A DNA stretch of 64,000 nucleotides, taken from assembly GCA_017436785.1 (NCBI GenBank), contig JAFSCK010000017.1:1-64000 (forward strand), given 5' to 3'. The notes under the pieces were generated by a model. The model did not search any database, was not told the origin of the DNA, and saw only the letters and a list, made by a program, of their open reading frames with translations. Position numbers and translations under genes: made by a program. Positions 8,518 through 16,316 of this stretch are shown piece after piece. The stretch is from Oscillospiraceae bacterium (GTDB lineage Bacteria > Bacillota > Clostridia > Oscillospirales > Oscillospiraceae). Numbering within the stretch: position 1 is the stretch's first letter; each line of letters starts with the position of its first letter.

Positions 8518-9717
8518 ATGACATTGTTCAAAAAGGTGATCCTGACACTGGTCGCCATCTGCCTGTTTGTGGCGGCAACGGCAGGCTTTACGGTGATGCT
8601 GTGCGGCGGAGATGTGTTTGGTTTTCTGAGGCAGGAACCTCAGGAGCCGGATGCGCTGGCCTATCCTCGGAGCATGACGGAGCCGGTATGGACGGAAGCA
8701 ACGGTTCCTCCTCAGACGGAGCCGCCTCAGACCCAGCCCCCGGAAACAGAGCCGCCCACGGAAACAACCCTGCCTCTGGAAACGGAGCCTGAAGAAACCA
8801 AGGCGCCCCTGACCTTTGACACGGTGCCGGTGTACGATATGTCGCAGTATCCGGATATCCGGTACCTCTCCGGCTCCATCGCCACTTCCGGCAGCAATGT
8901 GACAGCCCTTGCCATGGTGGCAAGCTACATGACCAAGCACGAATACACTCCTGCCATGCTGATGGACTATTTCGGCAATTACATCGGAAACAGCTTTGAA
9001 TGGCTGGACTATGTATCCGACCAGCTGCAGCTGCCTTGGCAGCGGGCGCTGAATTTCCATGTAGCCAAGCAGGCCCTGCAGGAAGGGAAACTGGTGATCG
9101 TGGTCATGGACGAGCGGAAATTCTACACGGAAAACCTCCACTTCATCGTCCTGACGGGCATCAATGAGGAAGGCCGCATTACGGTCAACGATCCGCTTGG
9201 CTCCCACTACAGCCATTGGGACCTGAGCAAGGGTCTGGAAAACGGTTTTACAGACGGGGCGATCCTCTCCGGCTACCGGGGCGCGTGGATCTTCGATGCC
9301 ACGGCCATGCCGGAGGAACCTTTCATCTATGAACCCGAGCCCAATACCGATGAGTTCCGCTATCCCGGTATTGAACTGACGGAGGAGGAGATCGACCTGA
9401 TGGCAAAGGTCATCTGTCTGGAAGCGGAAAGCGAGCCCTTTGAGGGCCAGCAGGCCATTGCAGAGGTCATTTTGAACCGTCTGGCTGCGGGAAATTTTCA
9501 ATCCTCCGTCAAGAGCATCATCCATGCGCAGGATCAGTTTAAGGGTGCGGACCGGCTGTATCTGGCGAAGCCCACCCATATCCAGTACGAAGCGATCCGC
9601 CGTGCTCTGAACGGACCCTATGTGGTGCCCAAGGATGTGGTGTTCTTTGCTACCTATCAGGTCAACGAAAACGTATGGGGAACCATCGGTGAGCATACCT
9701 TCTGCTATCAGTGGTAA
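8518..9717 (+). CDS. C39-like/SleB paralogue with inactive peptidase domain
   Basis: Same domain order as the preceding gene and clearly paralogous (shared YVSDQLQLPWQRALNFH-type and GQQAIAEVILNRLA-type blocks). The ATG at 8518 follows a purine-rich AGAGGGGCGG site. The 399-residue product has an N-terminal membrane anchor or signal (ILTLVAICLFVAATAGF) and a TEPPQTQPPETEPPTE repeat-like linker. In the C39-like domain the catalytic Cys is Ser126 (TSGSNVTALAM), and the upstream Gln position reads YDM instead of YLQ, while His and Asp positions remain. The peptidase half is therefore probably a non-catalytic, perhaps substrate-binding, module. The SleB-like half looks intact. Confidence 0.86.
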   Translation: MTLFKKVILTLVAICLFVAATAGFTVMLCGGDVFGFLRQEPQEPDALAYPRSMTEPVWTEATVPPQTEPPQTQPPETEPPTETTLPLETEPEETKAPLTFDTVPVYDMSQYPDIRYLSGSIATSGSNVTALAMVASYMTKHEYTPAMLMDYFGNYIGNSFEWLDYVSDQLQLPWQRALNFHVAKQALQEGKLVIVVMDERKFYTENLHFIVLTGINEEGRITVNDPLGSHYSHWDLSKGLENGFTDGAILSGYRGAWIFDATAMPEEPFIYEPEPNTDEFRYPGIELTEEEIDLMAKVICLEAESEPFEGQQAIAEVILNRLAAGNFQSSVKSIIHAQDQFKGADRLYLAKPTHIQYEAIRRALNGPYVVPKDVVFFATYQVNENVWGTIGEHTFCYQW

Positions 9718-9724
9718 TACAACC

Positions 9725-9761
9725 AAATCCCGGCATTCTGTTGTGGAATGTCGGGATTTTT
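9725..9761 (+). terminator. Rho-independent terminator
   Basis: AAATCCCGGCATTC pairs with GAATGTCGGGATTT (one G-T pair) followed by a T run, after the C39/SleB paralogue. Confidence 0.85.
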
Positions 9762-9820
9762 GTTGCGAGAACTGGTGAAAATAAACAAAAAAGACGGCGC
9801 TTTTTCTAAAACATGCCGCA

Positions 9821-9849
9821 TTGACAGAAAGGGCAAAACACGGTATAAA
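9821..9849 (+). promoter_or_regulatory. Probable promoter of the Ldh_2 dehydrogenase gene
   Basis: TTGACA (9821-9826), a 17-base spacer and TATAAA (9844-9849), leaving a leader of about 75 bases before the ATG at 9931. Confidence 0.7.
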
Positions 9850-9930
9850 GAAAGTAATCTGGCAAGGTGTATCTTGATATTTGAGACCAGAAATTTGCCG
9901 TGGCTACCACGGAGAAACGAGGCACACGTT

Positions 9931-11058
9931 ATGGCTTATCAATATTGGAGCTACGAAATCCTCCACCGTTTGTGCATGGATGCATTTACCAAATTCGGTT
10001 TCAGCGAACAGGAGGCAGACATCATTCAGGATGTGCTGCTGACCTCTGACCTGTATGGCATCGAGTCCCACGGTATGCAGCGCATGGTGCGCTACCACAA
10101 GTGCATTGAAAAGGGCATGATCAAGATCGATGCCAAGCCCGAGGTGGTCTTCGAGACCCCCATTTCCGCCGTTATCGATGCCCATGATGCCATGGGTCAG
10201 CTGGTTTCCCACCGGGCCATGGAGATGGCCATTGAAAAGGCCAAGGTAAGCGGTGTGGGCATCGTGTCTGTCCGCAATTCCAACCACTATGGCATCGCCG
10301 GCTACTATGCCAAGATGGCATGCCGCGAAGGCCTCATGGGCTTCTCCTGCACCAATTCCGAGGCCATCATGGTCCCCACCAATGCCCGTATGGCCATGCT
10401 GGGCTCGAATCCCATCGCCTGCGCCTTCCCTGCAGAGCCCTATGACTTCTTCTTTGACTCCTCCACCACCGTTGTAACCCGGGGCAAGCTGGAAATGTAC
10501 AACAAGATGGAAAAGCCTTTGCCCGAGGGCTGGGCATTGAACAAGGACGGCCACCCATCCACCGATGCTCCCGATGTGCTGGCAAACATCGTAGCTAAGA
10601 ACGGCGGCGGCATCATGCCTCTGGGCGGCTCCACCGAAACGCTGGGCAGCCATAAGGGCTACGGCTACGGCATGCTCTGCGAGATCTTTGCTTCCATCCT
10701 CTCCATGGGTGCCACCTCCAACTACTGCATGGTGGGCGGCAAGGGCAACATCTGCCACGGCTTTATGGCCATCAACCCTGCCTTCTTCGGCGACCCGGAA
10801 GCCATCAAGGAGCACTTCTCCAAGTTCCTGCAGGAGCTGCGCCAAGCTCCCAAGGCCGACGGTGCCGAGCGGATCTACACCCACGGCGAAAAGGAAGTGG
10901 AGGCCGTGGAGCGCATCCGCAAGAACGGTGTCCCCGTCAACGACAATACCATGGTGGAGGTATTGGACCTGTGCAACTATCTGGGCCTGGATTTCTCCAG
11001 CTACTTCGGCGATTACCGTCCTCCCGTGAAGGAAGACGTGTTTAAGGGAAATTACTAA
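9931..11058 (+). CDS. Ldh_2-family malate/2-hydroxyacid dehydrogenase
   Basis: NAD(P)-dependent dehydrogenase of the malate/L-sulfolactate/ureidoglycolate dehydrogenase family, unrelated in fold to classical lactate and malate dehydrogenases. The 375-residue length is typical. Visible family motifs are DLYGIESHGMQR (active-site His region), NSNHYGIAGYYAKMA and GSNPIACAFP. The ATG at 9931 has GAGG eight bases upstream. The next genes encode a LarA-family racemase and a malic enzyme, which together suggest a 2-hydroxyacid pathway, with malate the simplest substrate. Substrate choice (malate, sulfolactate, ureidoglycolate or other) cannot be read from the sequence alone. Confidence 0.9.
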   Translation: MAYQYWSYEILHRLCMDAFTKFGFSEQEADIIQDVLLTSDLYGIESHGMQRMVRYHKCIEKGMIKIDAKPEVVFETPISAVIDAHDAMGQLVSHRAMEMAIEKAKVSGVGIVSVRNSNHYGIAGYYAKMACREGLMGFSCTNSEAIMVPTNARMAMLGSNPIACAFPAEPYDFFFDSSTTVVTRGKLEMYNKMEKPLPEGWALNKDGHPSTDAPDVLANIVAKNGGGIMPLGGSTETLGSHKGYGYGMLCEIFASILSMGATSNYCMVGGKGNICHGFMAINPAFFGDPEAIKEHFSKFLQELRQAPKADGAERIYTHGEKEVEAVERIRKNGVPVNDNTMVEVLDLCNYLGLDFSSYFGDYRPPVKEDVFKGNY

Positions 11059-11062
11059 TTTT

Positions 11063-11199
11063 GTAGGGGAGGGGCTTGACCCTCCCGCCCAAATTGCTTT
11101 GCAATTTGGAATTTCCCGAAGGGAAATAAATATATGATCGCCTGCGGCGATGTCATTTTGCATAACAAAATGACCGGGAGGGTCAAGACCCTCCCCTAC
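11063..11199. repeat. Composite inverted-repeat element with nested small hairpins
   Basis: The ends are inverted copies (GTAGGGGAGGGGCTTGACCC at the left; GGGAGGGTCAAGACCCTCCCC ending in TAC at the right, overlapping palindromes). Inside are at least four tandem hairpins: CAAATTGCTTTGCAATTTG, ATTTCCCGAAGGGAAAT, ATCGCCTGCGGCGAT and CATTTTGCATAACAAAATG. It has no coding capacity. It sits between the dehydrogenase and racemase genes and may end or protect the transcript there. Confidence 0.75.
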
Positions 11200-11238
11200 G
11201 AATACGCGTATTTTTCGCAAAAGCAAGGAGGAATGCCT

Positions 11239-12501
11239 ATGATCTCCATTCCTTACGGCAAAACCCACATTCCCTGCGACATTCCTTACGATGGCCTGTT
11301 GGTTTCCCGGATCGATACACTGAAAAGTGAAGCATCGGGCCGGGAATTGGTGGAGGCGGCCTTGGCAGCGCCCATTGGCTCGGCCCCGCTGGCGGAGCTG
11401 GCAATGGGGAAAAACCGCTGCACCATCATCATTTCCGACCACACCCGTCCGGTGCCCAGCCGGGACATCCTGACGCCCATGCTGGAGGCGCTTCGGCAGG
11501 GGAACCCGAATATCGATATTACTCTGCTGGTAGCCACCGGCTTCCACCGGCCCACTACCACCGCAGAGCTGGAAGCCAAACTGGGACCGGAAATCGCAAA
11601 CAAGGAGAAGATCATCGTCCACGATGCCTTTGACGCTGATTCCAATGTAGCGATCGGCGTTCTTCCCTCCGGTGCTCCGCTGGTCATTGATCGGGCAGCG
11701 GTGGAAACGGACCTGCTGGTTGCCGAGGGCTTCATCGAGCCCCACTTCTTTGCCGGCTTCTCCGGCGGGCGGAAAAGTGTCCTGCCCGGTGTCTGCGATA
11801 AGACCACGGTGCTGGGCAACCATTGCGGTGAATTTATCGCTTCCCCTTACGCCCGTACTGGCATCTTGGAAAACAATCCCCTGCACATTGATATGGTGGC
11901 GGCAGCGGAGCTGGCAAAGCTTGCCTTCATTGTCAACGTGGTTATCGATGACGAAAAGAAGACTGTGGCGGCTTTCGCCGGAGATTTCAAAGCGGCCCAT
12001 GCCGCCGGCGTTGCCTTCCTGCGGCCCTACTGTGAGGTGCAGGCCATCCCCGGAGATATCGTCATTACCTCCAACGGCGGCGCGCCTCTGGACCAGAATA
12101 TTTACCAGAGTGTCAAGGGACTGACGGCGGCGGAGGCCAGCGCTAAGAATCAGGCGGTGCTCATTATGTGCGCCCACCTTGCCGACGGCACCGGCGGCGA
12201 AGGCTTCTACCAGTCCCTGAAGACCTGCGAAAGCCCGGCTGCCCACTTTGCCCAGTGCGCGGCAACGCCTCAGGATCAAACCATCCCCGACCAGTGGGAA
12301 AGCCAGATCTTGGCAAGGATCCTCATGAAGCACCGGGTCATTTTTGTCTCCCGCCCCGAGATGGAACAGACACTTCGGGAAATGAAGCTGGACTACGCCC
12401 CGGATCTGCAAACCGCCGTTGCTATGGCAAAGCAGGAGAAGGGTGAAAATGCGGAAATCACCATCATTCCCAACGGTATTTCCGTGATGGTGAAGGGCTA
12501 A
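11239..12501 (+). CDS. larA: LarA-family nickel-dependent 2-hydroxyacid racemase
   Basis: The LarA family (DUF2088) interconverts stereoisomers of lactate, malate and related 2-hydroxyacids with a pincer nickel cofactor whose lysine-linked attachment lies in the GGRKS motif. The 420-residue protein shows SDHTRPVPS, VATGFHRPT, EPHFFAGFSGGRKSVLPG and a C-terminal ADGTGGEGF block. I chose the ATG at 11239, which has AAGGAGG at proper spacing; the ATG at 11233 is too close to that site. Cofactor-maturation genes (larB, larC, larE) are not in this window. Neighbouring dehydrogenase and malic enzyme genes favour malate or a similar substrate over lactate, but this is inference. Confidence 0.88.
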   Translation: MISIPYGKTHIPCDIPYDGLLVSRIDTLKSEASGRELVEAALAAPIGSAPLAELAMGKNRCTIIISDHTRPVPSRDILTPMLEALRQGNPNIDITLLVATGFHRPTTTAELEAKLGPEIANKEKIIVHDAFDADSNVAIGVLPSGAPLVIDRAAVETDLLVAEGFIEPHFFAGFSGGRKSVLPGVCDKTTVLGNHCGEFIASPYARTGILENNPLHIDMVAAAELAKLAFIVNVVIDDEKKTVAAFAGDFKAAHAAGVAFLRPYCEVQAIPGDIVITSNGGAPLDQNIYQSVKGLTAAEASAKNQAVLIMCAHLADGTGGEGFYQSLKTCESPAAHFAQCAATPQDQTIPDQWESQILARILMKHRVIFVSRPEMEQTLREMKLDYAPDLQTAVAMAKQEKGENAEITIIPNGISVMVKG

Positions 12502-12507
12502 AAACAC

Positions 12508-12606
12508 ATGTCATTGCGAGCCAGTGTGCACACTGGCGTGGCAATCTCCCGGACATTCTGGAAGCTTTAAGGGGATTGCCACGTCGCTTCGCTCCTCGCA
12601 ATGACA
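12508..12606. repeat. Family A palindromic repeat, copy 3 (mixed arms)
   Basis: The left arm is of the CCAGTGTGCACACTGG hairpin type and the right arm is the inverse of GAGGAGCGAAGCGACGTGG. The two arm types are combined in one element, between the racemase and malic enzyme genes. Confidence 0.8.
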
Positions 12607-12632
12607 GCATAGAATTAAAGGAGAATTACATT

Positions 12633-13805
12633 ATGGATTACGCAAAAGAATCCCTGCGGCTTCACGGTGAGTGGGGCGGCAAGATCGAAGTGGTCTGCAA
12701 GGTTCCCTGCAAGACCAAGGACGACCTGTCCCTCGCCTATACCCCCGGCGTTGCCCAGCCCTGTCTGGAGATCCAGAAGGACGTGAATAAGTCCTATGAG
12801 CTGACCCGCCGCCATAACCTTTGCGCTGTCATCACCGACGGCACTGCCGTTCTGGGTCTGGGCGACATCGGTCCCGAGGCCGGTATGCCGGTTATGGAGG
12901 GCAAGTGTGCCCTGTTTAAGGCCTTTGCCGACGTGGATGCCTTCCCTCTGTGCGTCAAATCTAAGGATGTTGATGAGTTCGTCAACGCGGTTTATCTGAT
13001 GAGCGGCTCCTTCGGCGGCATCAATTTGGAGGATATCTCCGCCCCCCGGTGCTTCGAGATCGAGCGGAAGCTGAAGGAAAAATGTGATATTCCCATCTTC
13101 CACGACGACCAGCACGGAACCGCTGTCATCACGCTGGCAGGTCTGCAGAACGCCCTGAAGGTAGTGGGCAAGAAGAAGGAGGAAGTCCGCATCGTTACCT
13201 CCGGTGCCGGTGCTGCCGCCATCGCCATCGTCAAGCTGCTGCTGAGCGCAGGCTTCAAGCACATTACCATGTGCGACCGGAAGGGTGCCATCTACGAAGG
13301 CCGCGAGGGCCTCAACTGGATCAAGGAAGAAATGGCCAAGGTGACCAATCTGGAAAAGAAGTCCGGTAAGCTGGCGGATGTTCTGGTGGGCGCTGATGTG
13401 TTCATCGGCGTTTCCGCACCCGGCATGGTGACGAAGGAAATGGTCGCTACCATGAACAAGGATGCCATCATTTTCGCTTGCGCCAACCCCACCCCCGAAA
13501 TTTATCCCGATGAAGCCAAGGCAGGCGGTGCACGGGTCATTTCCACCGGCCGCTCCGACTTCCCCAACCAGATCAACAACGTGCTGGCCTTCCCCGGCAT
13601 TTTCCGAGGCACCTTCGATGTCCGGGCCTCCGACATCAACGAGGAGATGAAGATGGCTGCCGCTCAGGCATTGGCAGACCTGATCTCCGACGATGAGCTG
13701 AACGAGGAATACATCATCCCCGCTGCTTTTGATCCCAGAGTGGGTCCTGCGGTTGCCAAGGCCGTTGCCGAAGCTGCAAGAGCCTCCGGCGTTGCCAGAA
13801 TCTAA
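12633..13805 (+). CDS. NAD(P)-dependent malic enzyme
   Basis: Oxidative decarboxylation of malate to pyruvate and CO2 in the cytoplasm. The 390-residue protein is of the short bacterial type, without a phosphotransacetylase domain. Motifs include [15 protein letters not shown] (catalytic Tyr), the Lys of [15 protein letters not shown], metal-site [11 protein letters not shown], and a Rossmann segment [10 protein letters not shown]. The AAAGGAG at 12617-12623 fixes the ATG at 12633. It is the last gene of the putative hydroxyacid module (dehydrogenase, racemase, malic enzyme); a strong terminator follows. The cofactor preference (NAD or NADP) is not clear. Confidence 0.94.
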   Translation: MDYAKESLRLHGEWGGKIEVVCKVPCKTKDDLSLAYTPGVAQPCLEIQKDVNKSYELTRRHNLCAVITDGTAVLGLGDIGPEAGMPVMEGKCALFKAFADVDAFPLCVKSKDVDEFVNAVYLMSGSFGGINLEDISAPRCFEIERKLKEKCDIPIFHDDQHGTAVITLAGLQNALKVVGKKKEEVRIVTSGAGAAAIAIVKLLLSAGFKHITMCDRKGAIYEGREGLNWIKEEMAKVTNLEKKSGKLADVLVGADVFIGVSAPGMVTKEMVATMNKDAIIFACANPTPEIYPDEAKAGGARVISTGRSDFPNQINNVLAFPGIFRGTFDVRASDINEEMKMAAAQALADLISDDELNEEYIIPAAFDPRVGPAVAKAVAEAARASGVARI

Positions 13806-13812
13806 AAAATGC

Positions 13813-13846
13813 AAACCCCGCCCTCCAGACACAGAGGGCGGGGTTG
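13813..13846. terminator. Rho-independent terminator
   Basis: AACCCCGCCCTC pairs with GAGGGCGGGGTT around an eight-base loop. It serves the malic enzyme gene and could also stop the convergent small ORF on the minus strand. Confidence 0.85.
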
Positions 13847-13852
13847 TTGTAG

Positions 13853-13957
13853 TTATAATTGTTCCCACAGGAACCGTTTCAGCCAAGCGGAGCCCATCAG
13901 GATCATGGCGATCCCGGACAGGGAAGACAACATTTGCACCAACTCTATCCATTTCAT
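13853..13957 (-). CDS. Small single-pass membrane protein (34 aa), divergent from feoB
   Basis: A minus-strand ORF of 34 codons starting at 13957, with a perfect AAAGGAGG ribosome binding site eight bases before the ATG. The product starts MKWIELVQML, has a hydrophobic stretch SLSGIAMILMGSAWL, and ends KRFLWEQL, as expected of a one-span membrane peptide with a basic C-terminal side. It has its own TTGACA-N17-TATACT promoter, covered by a long palindrome resembling an iron-repressor box. Small FeoB-associated membrane proteins are known in Firmicutes, but those are usually Cys-rich and co-directional; this one has no Cys. A role in iron uptake is inference from position. Confidence 0.7.
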   Translation of the reverse strand: MKWIELVQMLSSLSGIAMILMGSAWLKRFLWEQL

Positions 13958-13977
13958 AGCGGTTCCTCCTTTAAGCG

Positions 13978-14038
13978 CTATTATTAGTTAGCATATGCTA
14001 ACTAATAATAGTATATTATATAACCCCCAGTTTGTCAA
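13978..14038 (-). promoter_or_regulatory. Promoter and 34-bp palindromic operator of the small ORF
   Basis: On the minus strand TTGACA (14038-14033), a 17-base spacer and TATACT (14015-14010). A perfect 34-base palindrome spans 13978-14011 with the core TTAGTTAGCATATGCTAACT; it touches the -10 element and the probable transcription start. It resembles the DtxR/IdeR-type consensus (TTAGGTTAGCCTAACCTAA), so metal-responsive repression is likely. Confidence 0.72.
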
Positions 14039-14070
14039 CAGTCCTTTAGAAAAAGAATAATAAAAAAGTA

Positions 14071-14162
14071 TTGACAAATCCTGCCTCTGGGATTATGATA
14101 GGTACATGGTTAGCTGCGGCTAATCGACTTTTTATCACATCGGTTAGCTTTCGCTAATCGAC
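14071..14162 (+). promoter_or_regulatory. feoB promoter with two operator-like palindromes
   Basis: TTGACA (14071-14076), 17-base spacer and TATGAT (14094-14099). Two related inverted repeats follow, GGTTAGCTGCGGCTAATCG (from about 14107) and GGTTAGCTTTCGCTAATCG (from about 14140), both with GTTAGC/GCTAAT half sites as in the divergent palindrome. They lie at and just after the predicted transcription start, a typical repressor position. Confidence 0.7.
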
Positions 14163-14198
14163 AAAATAGATCGTTCATGGAAAGAGGAGGATCTTCCA

Positions 14199-16193
14199 AT
14201 GAGAATCGCGTTTGCGGGCAATCCAAATTCCGGCAAGACCACGATGTACAATGCCCTTACCGGCCGTAATGAAAAGGTGGGCAACTGGGCGGGTGTTACC
14301 GTTGATAAAAAAGAGGCGCCCATCAAGAAAACCTTTGCGCAGGATCTGGAGCTAACCGCTGTGGACCTTCCCGGTGCCTACTCCATGTCTCCCTTCACGG
14401 CAGAGGAGAGCGTTACCAGTACTTACATCCGCAACGAGCAGCCGGATGTGATCGTGAATATCGTGGATGCCACCAACCTGAGCCGCTCCCTGTTTTTCAC
14501 TACCCAGCTGATGGAACTGGGGATCCCTGTGGTGGTGGCCCTGAACAAAACGGATATCAACCAGAAAAAGAAGACCGTGATCGACAGCAAAGCTCTGTCC
14601 CAAAAGCTGGGCTGCCCTGTGGTGGAAACGGTTTCCACGGATTCGGAAAATTCTGATCTTGCTGAGGTGGTGAAGGCCGCCGTGGCCCTGCGGGGAACGA
14701 TACAGAAAGCACCCTATGATCCGGGCTATGTGGATCTAAGCAATAAGGAAGCGGTCGTTGCCGCAGATAAGAAGCGCTTTGCCTTCGTCAACCGGATCGT
14801 TGCCTCGGTGGAGACACGGCAGAAGCTGACCAGAGAACGGAATTTCCAGGATAAGATCGATGATATCCTGACCAACAAGTGGATCGGTCTGCCGATTTTC
14901 GCATTGGTCATGTTCCTTGTGTTCGACATTTCCCAGTCCTCCCTCGGTCCTTTCCTTGCGGATACCTTGACGGTATGGCTGGAGGGCTTTCAGGAGCTGG
15001 TAGCGCAGAAGGCTGCCGGGGCATCCCCCATTCTGCAGGCACTGCTGGTGGATGGCATCGTGGGCGGTGTCATTGCCGTCATCGGTTTCCTGCCGCTGGT
15101 CATGGTCATGTACTTCCTGATCGCCCTGCTGGAGGACTGCGGCTATATGGCCCGGGCCACCATCGTACTGGACCCCATCTTTAAGAAGGTTGGCCTTTCC
15201 GGTAAGTCTGTGATCCCCTTTGTCATCGGCACCGGCTGCGCCATTCCCGGTGTCATGGCAGCCCGCACCATCCGCAATGAGCGGGAGCGCCGGGCCACCG
15301 CGATGCTGGCCCCCTTCATGCCCTGCGGTGCCAAGCTGCCGGTCATTGCTCTGTTTGCAGGTGCCTTTTTTGAGGATGCGTCTTGGGTGGGCACCCTGAT
15401 GTATTTCGCCGGCATCTTCATCATTCTGGTGGGTGCGGTCCTTGTGAACCGGATCACCGGCACCCGCCGCAAGAGCTCCTACTTCATCATGGAACTGCCG
15501 GAATACAAGCTTCCCTCTCTGACCCGGGCCTTCAAGTCCATGTGCTCCCGGGGCTGGGCGTACATCGTCAAGGCCGGTACGGTCATTCTGGTCTGCAACA
15601 CCGTGGTGCAGATCATGCAGACCTTCACTTGGTCCCTGACAGAGGCAGAGGTGGCGTCCCAGTCCATTCTGGCCTCCATTGCATCCCCCATCTCCTATTT
15701 GCTGGTGCCCATTGTGGGCGTGGCCTCTTGGCAGCTGGCGGCTGCCGCTGTCACCGGCTTCATCGCCAAGGAGAACGTGGTGGGCACGCTGGCCGTCTGC
15801 TTTGTCGGCTTGGAAAACCTCATCGATACCGAAGAACTGGCGATGCTGGAGGGTGCCGGTGCAGAGGTGGCTGGTGTCATGGCCATTACCAAGGTGGCGG
15901 CATTGGCCTATCTGATGTTCAACCTGTTCACCCCGCCCTGCTTTGCCGCGCTGGGTGCTATGAACTCCGAAATGGGCAGCAGGAAATGGTTCTGGGGCGG
16001 TGTGGCGCTGCAGTTTGCCACCGGCTTCACGGTTTCCTATCTGGTCTACCAGATCGGCACCCTGATCACTACCGGCTCCTTCGGCGCAGGTGTCCTGCCC
16101 GGCGCGATCATCGTGGCAGTCATCGTAGGCACCATCGTTTACCTCATTAAAGAGGCAGATAAAAAGCGGGCTGCTGCCACTGTGAAGAAATAA
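14199..16193 (+). CDS. feoB: Ferrous iron transport protein B (FeoB)
   Basis: Inner-membrane Fe(II) transporter with an N-terminal GTP-binding domain. The G1 motif GNPNSGKT is at residues 6-13, followed by WAGVTV, DLPGAYSM (G3) and NKTD (G4). The membrane domain carries the two FeoB gate regions with PFVIGTGCAIPGVMA and LAPFMPCGAKLPV, each with the expected Cys. At 664 residues it is a standard single-chain FeoB. No feoA was found next to it. AGAGGAGG precedes the ATG. Regulation by a DtxR-like iron repressor is suggested by palindromes at the promoter. Confidence 0.96.
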   Translation: MRIAFAGNPNSGKTTMYNALTGRNEKVGNWAGVTVDKKEAPIKKTFAQDLELTAVDLPGAYSMSPFTAEESVTSTYIRNEQPDVIVNIVDATNLSRSLFFTTQLMELGIPVVVALNKTDINQKKKTVIDSKALSQKLGCPVVETVSTDSENSDLAEVVKAAVALRGTIQKAPYDPGYVDLSNKEAVVAADKKRFAFVNRIVASVETRQKLTRERNFQDKIDDILTNKWIGLPIFALVMFLVFDISQSSLGPFLADTLTVWLEGFQELVAQKAAGASPILQALLVDGIVGGVIAVIGFLPLVMVMYFLIALLEDCGYMARATIVLDPIFKKVGLSGKSVIPFVIGTGCAIPGVMAARTIRNERERRATAMLAPFMPCGAKLPVIALFAGAFFEDASWVGTLMYFAGIFIILVGAVLVNRITGTRRKSSYFIMELPEYKLPSLTRAFKSMCSRGWAYIVKAGTVILVCNTVVQIMQTFTWSLTEAEVASQSILASIASPISYLLVPIVGVASWQLAAAAVTGFIAKENVVGTLAVCFVGLENLIDTEELAMLEGAGAEVAGVMAITKVAALAYLMFNLFTPPCFAALGAMNSEMGSRKWFWGGVALQFATGFTVSYLVYQIGTLITTGSFGAGVLPGAIIVAVIVGTIVYLIKEADKKRAAATVKK

Positions 16194-16201
16194 TCTTTTG
16201 A

Positions 16202-16245
16202 GGGACGACGATTCGTCGCCCGCGGGCGGATAATATCCGCCCCTA
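16202..16245. repeat. Palindromic repeat pair downstream of feoB
   Basis: Two adjacent hairpins, GGGACGACGATTCGTCGCCC and GGGCGGATAATATCCGCCC, ending CCTAC like the family B elements. Confidence 0.55.
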
Positions 16246-16277
16246 CATCCGCAGACTGTAGATAATTCCAAAATTTT

Positions 16278-16313
16278 AGGGACTGTTGCGTTGTTTTGCA
16301 ACAGTCCCTTTTT
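16278..16313. terminator. Rho-independent terminator
   Basis: AGGGACTGTTGC pairs with GCAACAGTCCCT around TTGTTTT-type loop bases and runs into a T run. It lies between convergent feoB and the DUF1292 gene. Confidence 0.85.
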
Positions 16314-16316
16314 GCA

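Noticed and set aside
7498..9726. Minus-strand open frame of 742 codons opposite both C39/SleB genes
   Set aside because: Antisense shadow spanning two genes and a terminator; composition is not protein-like and no start signal is present.
9904..12507. Very long minus-strand open frame (867 codons) opposite the dehydrogenase and racemase genes
   Set aside because: It runs antisense to two clear enzyme genes and across the repeat between them, has no ribosome binding site, and its product is the low-complexity Gly/His/Gln-rich type typical of shadows in biased GC-rich genes.
14039..14198. Possible feoA gene next to feoB
   Set aside because: The region is promoter and operator palindromes; no SH3-like FeoA reading frame exists on either strand.
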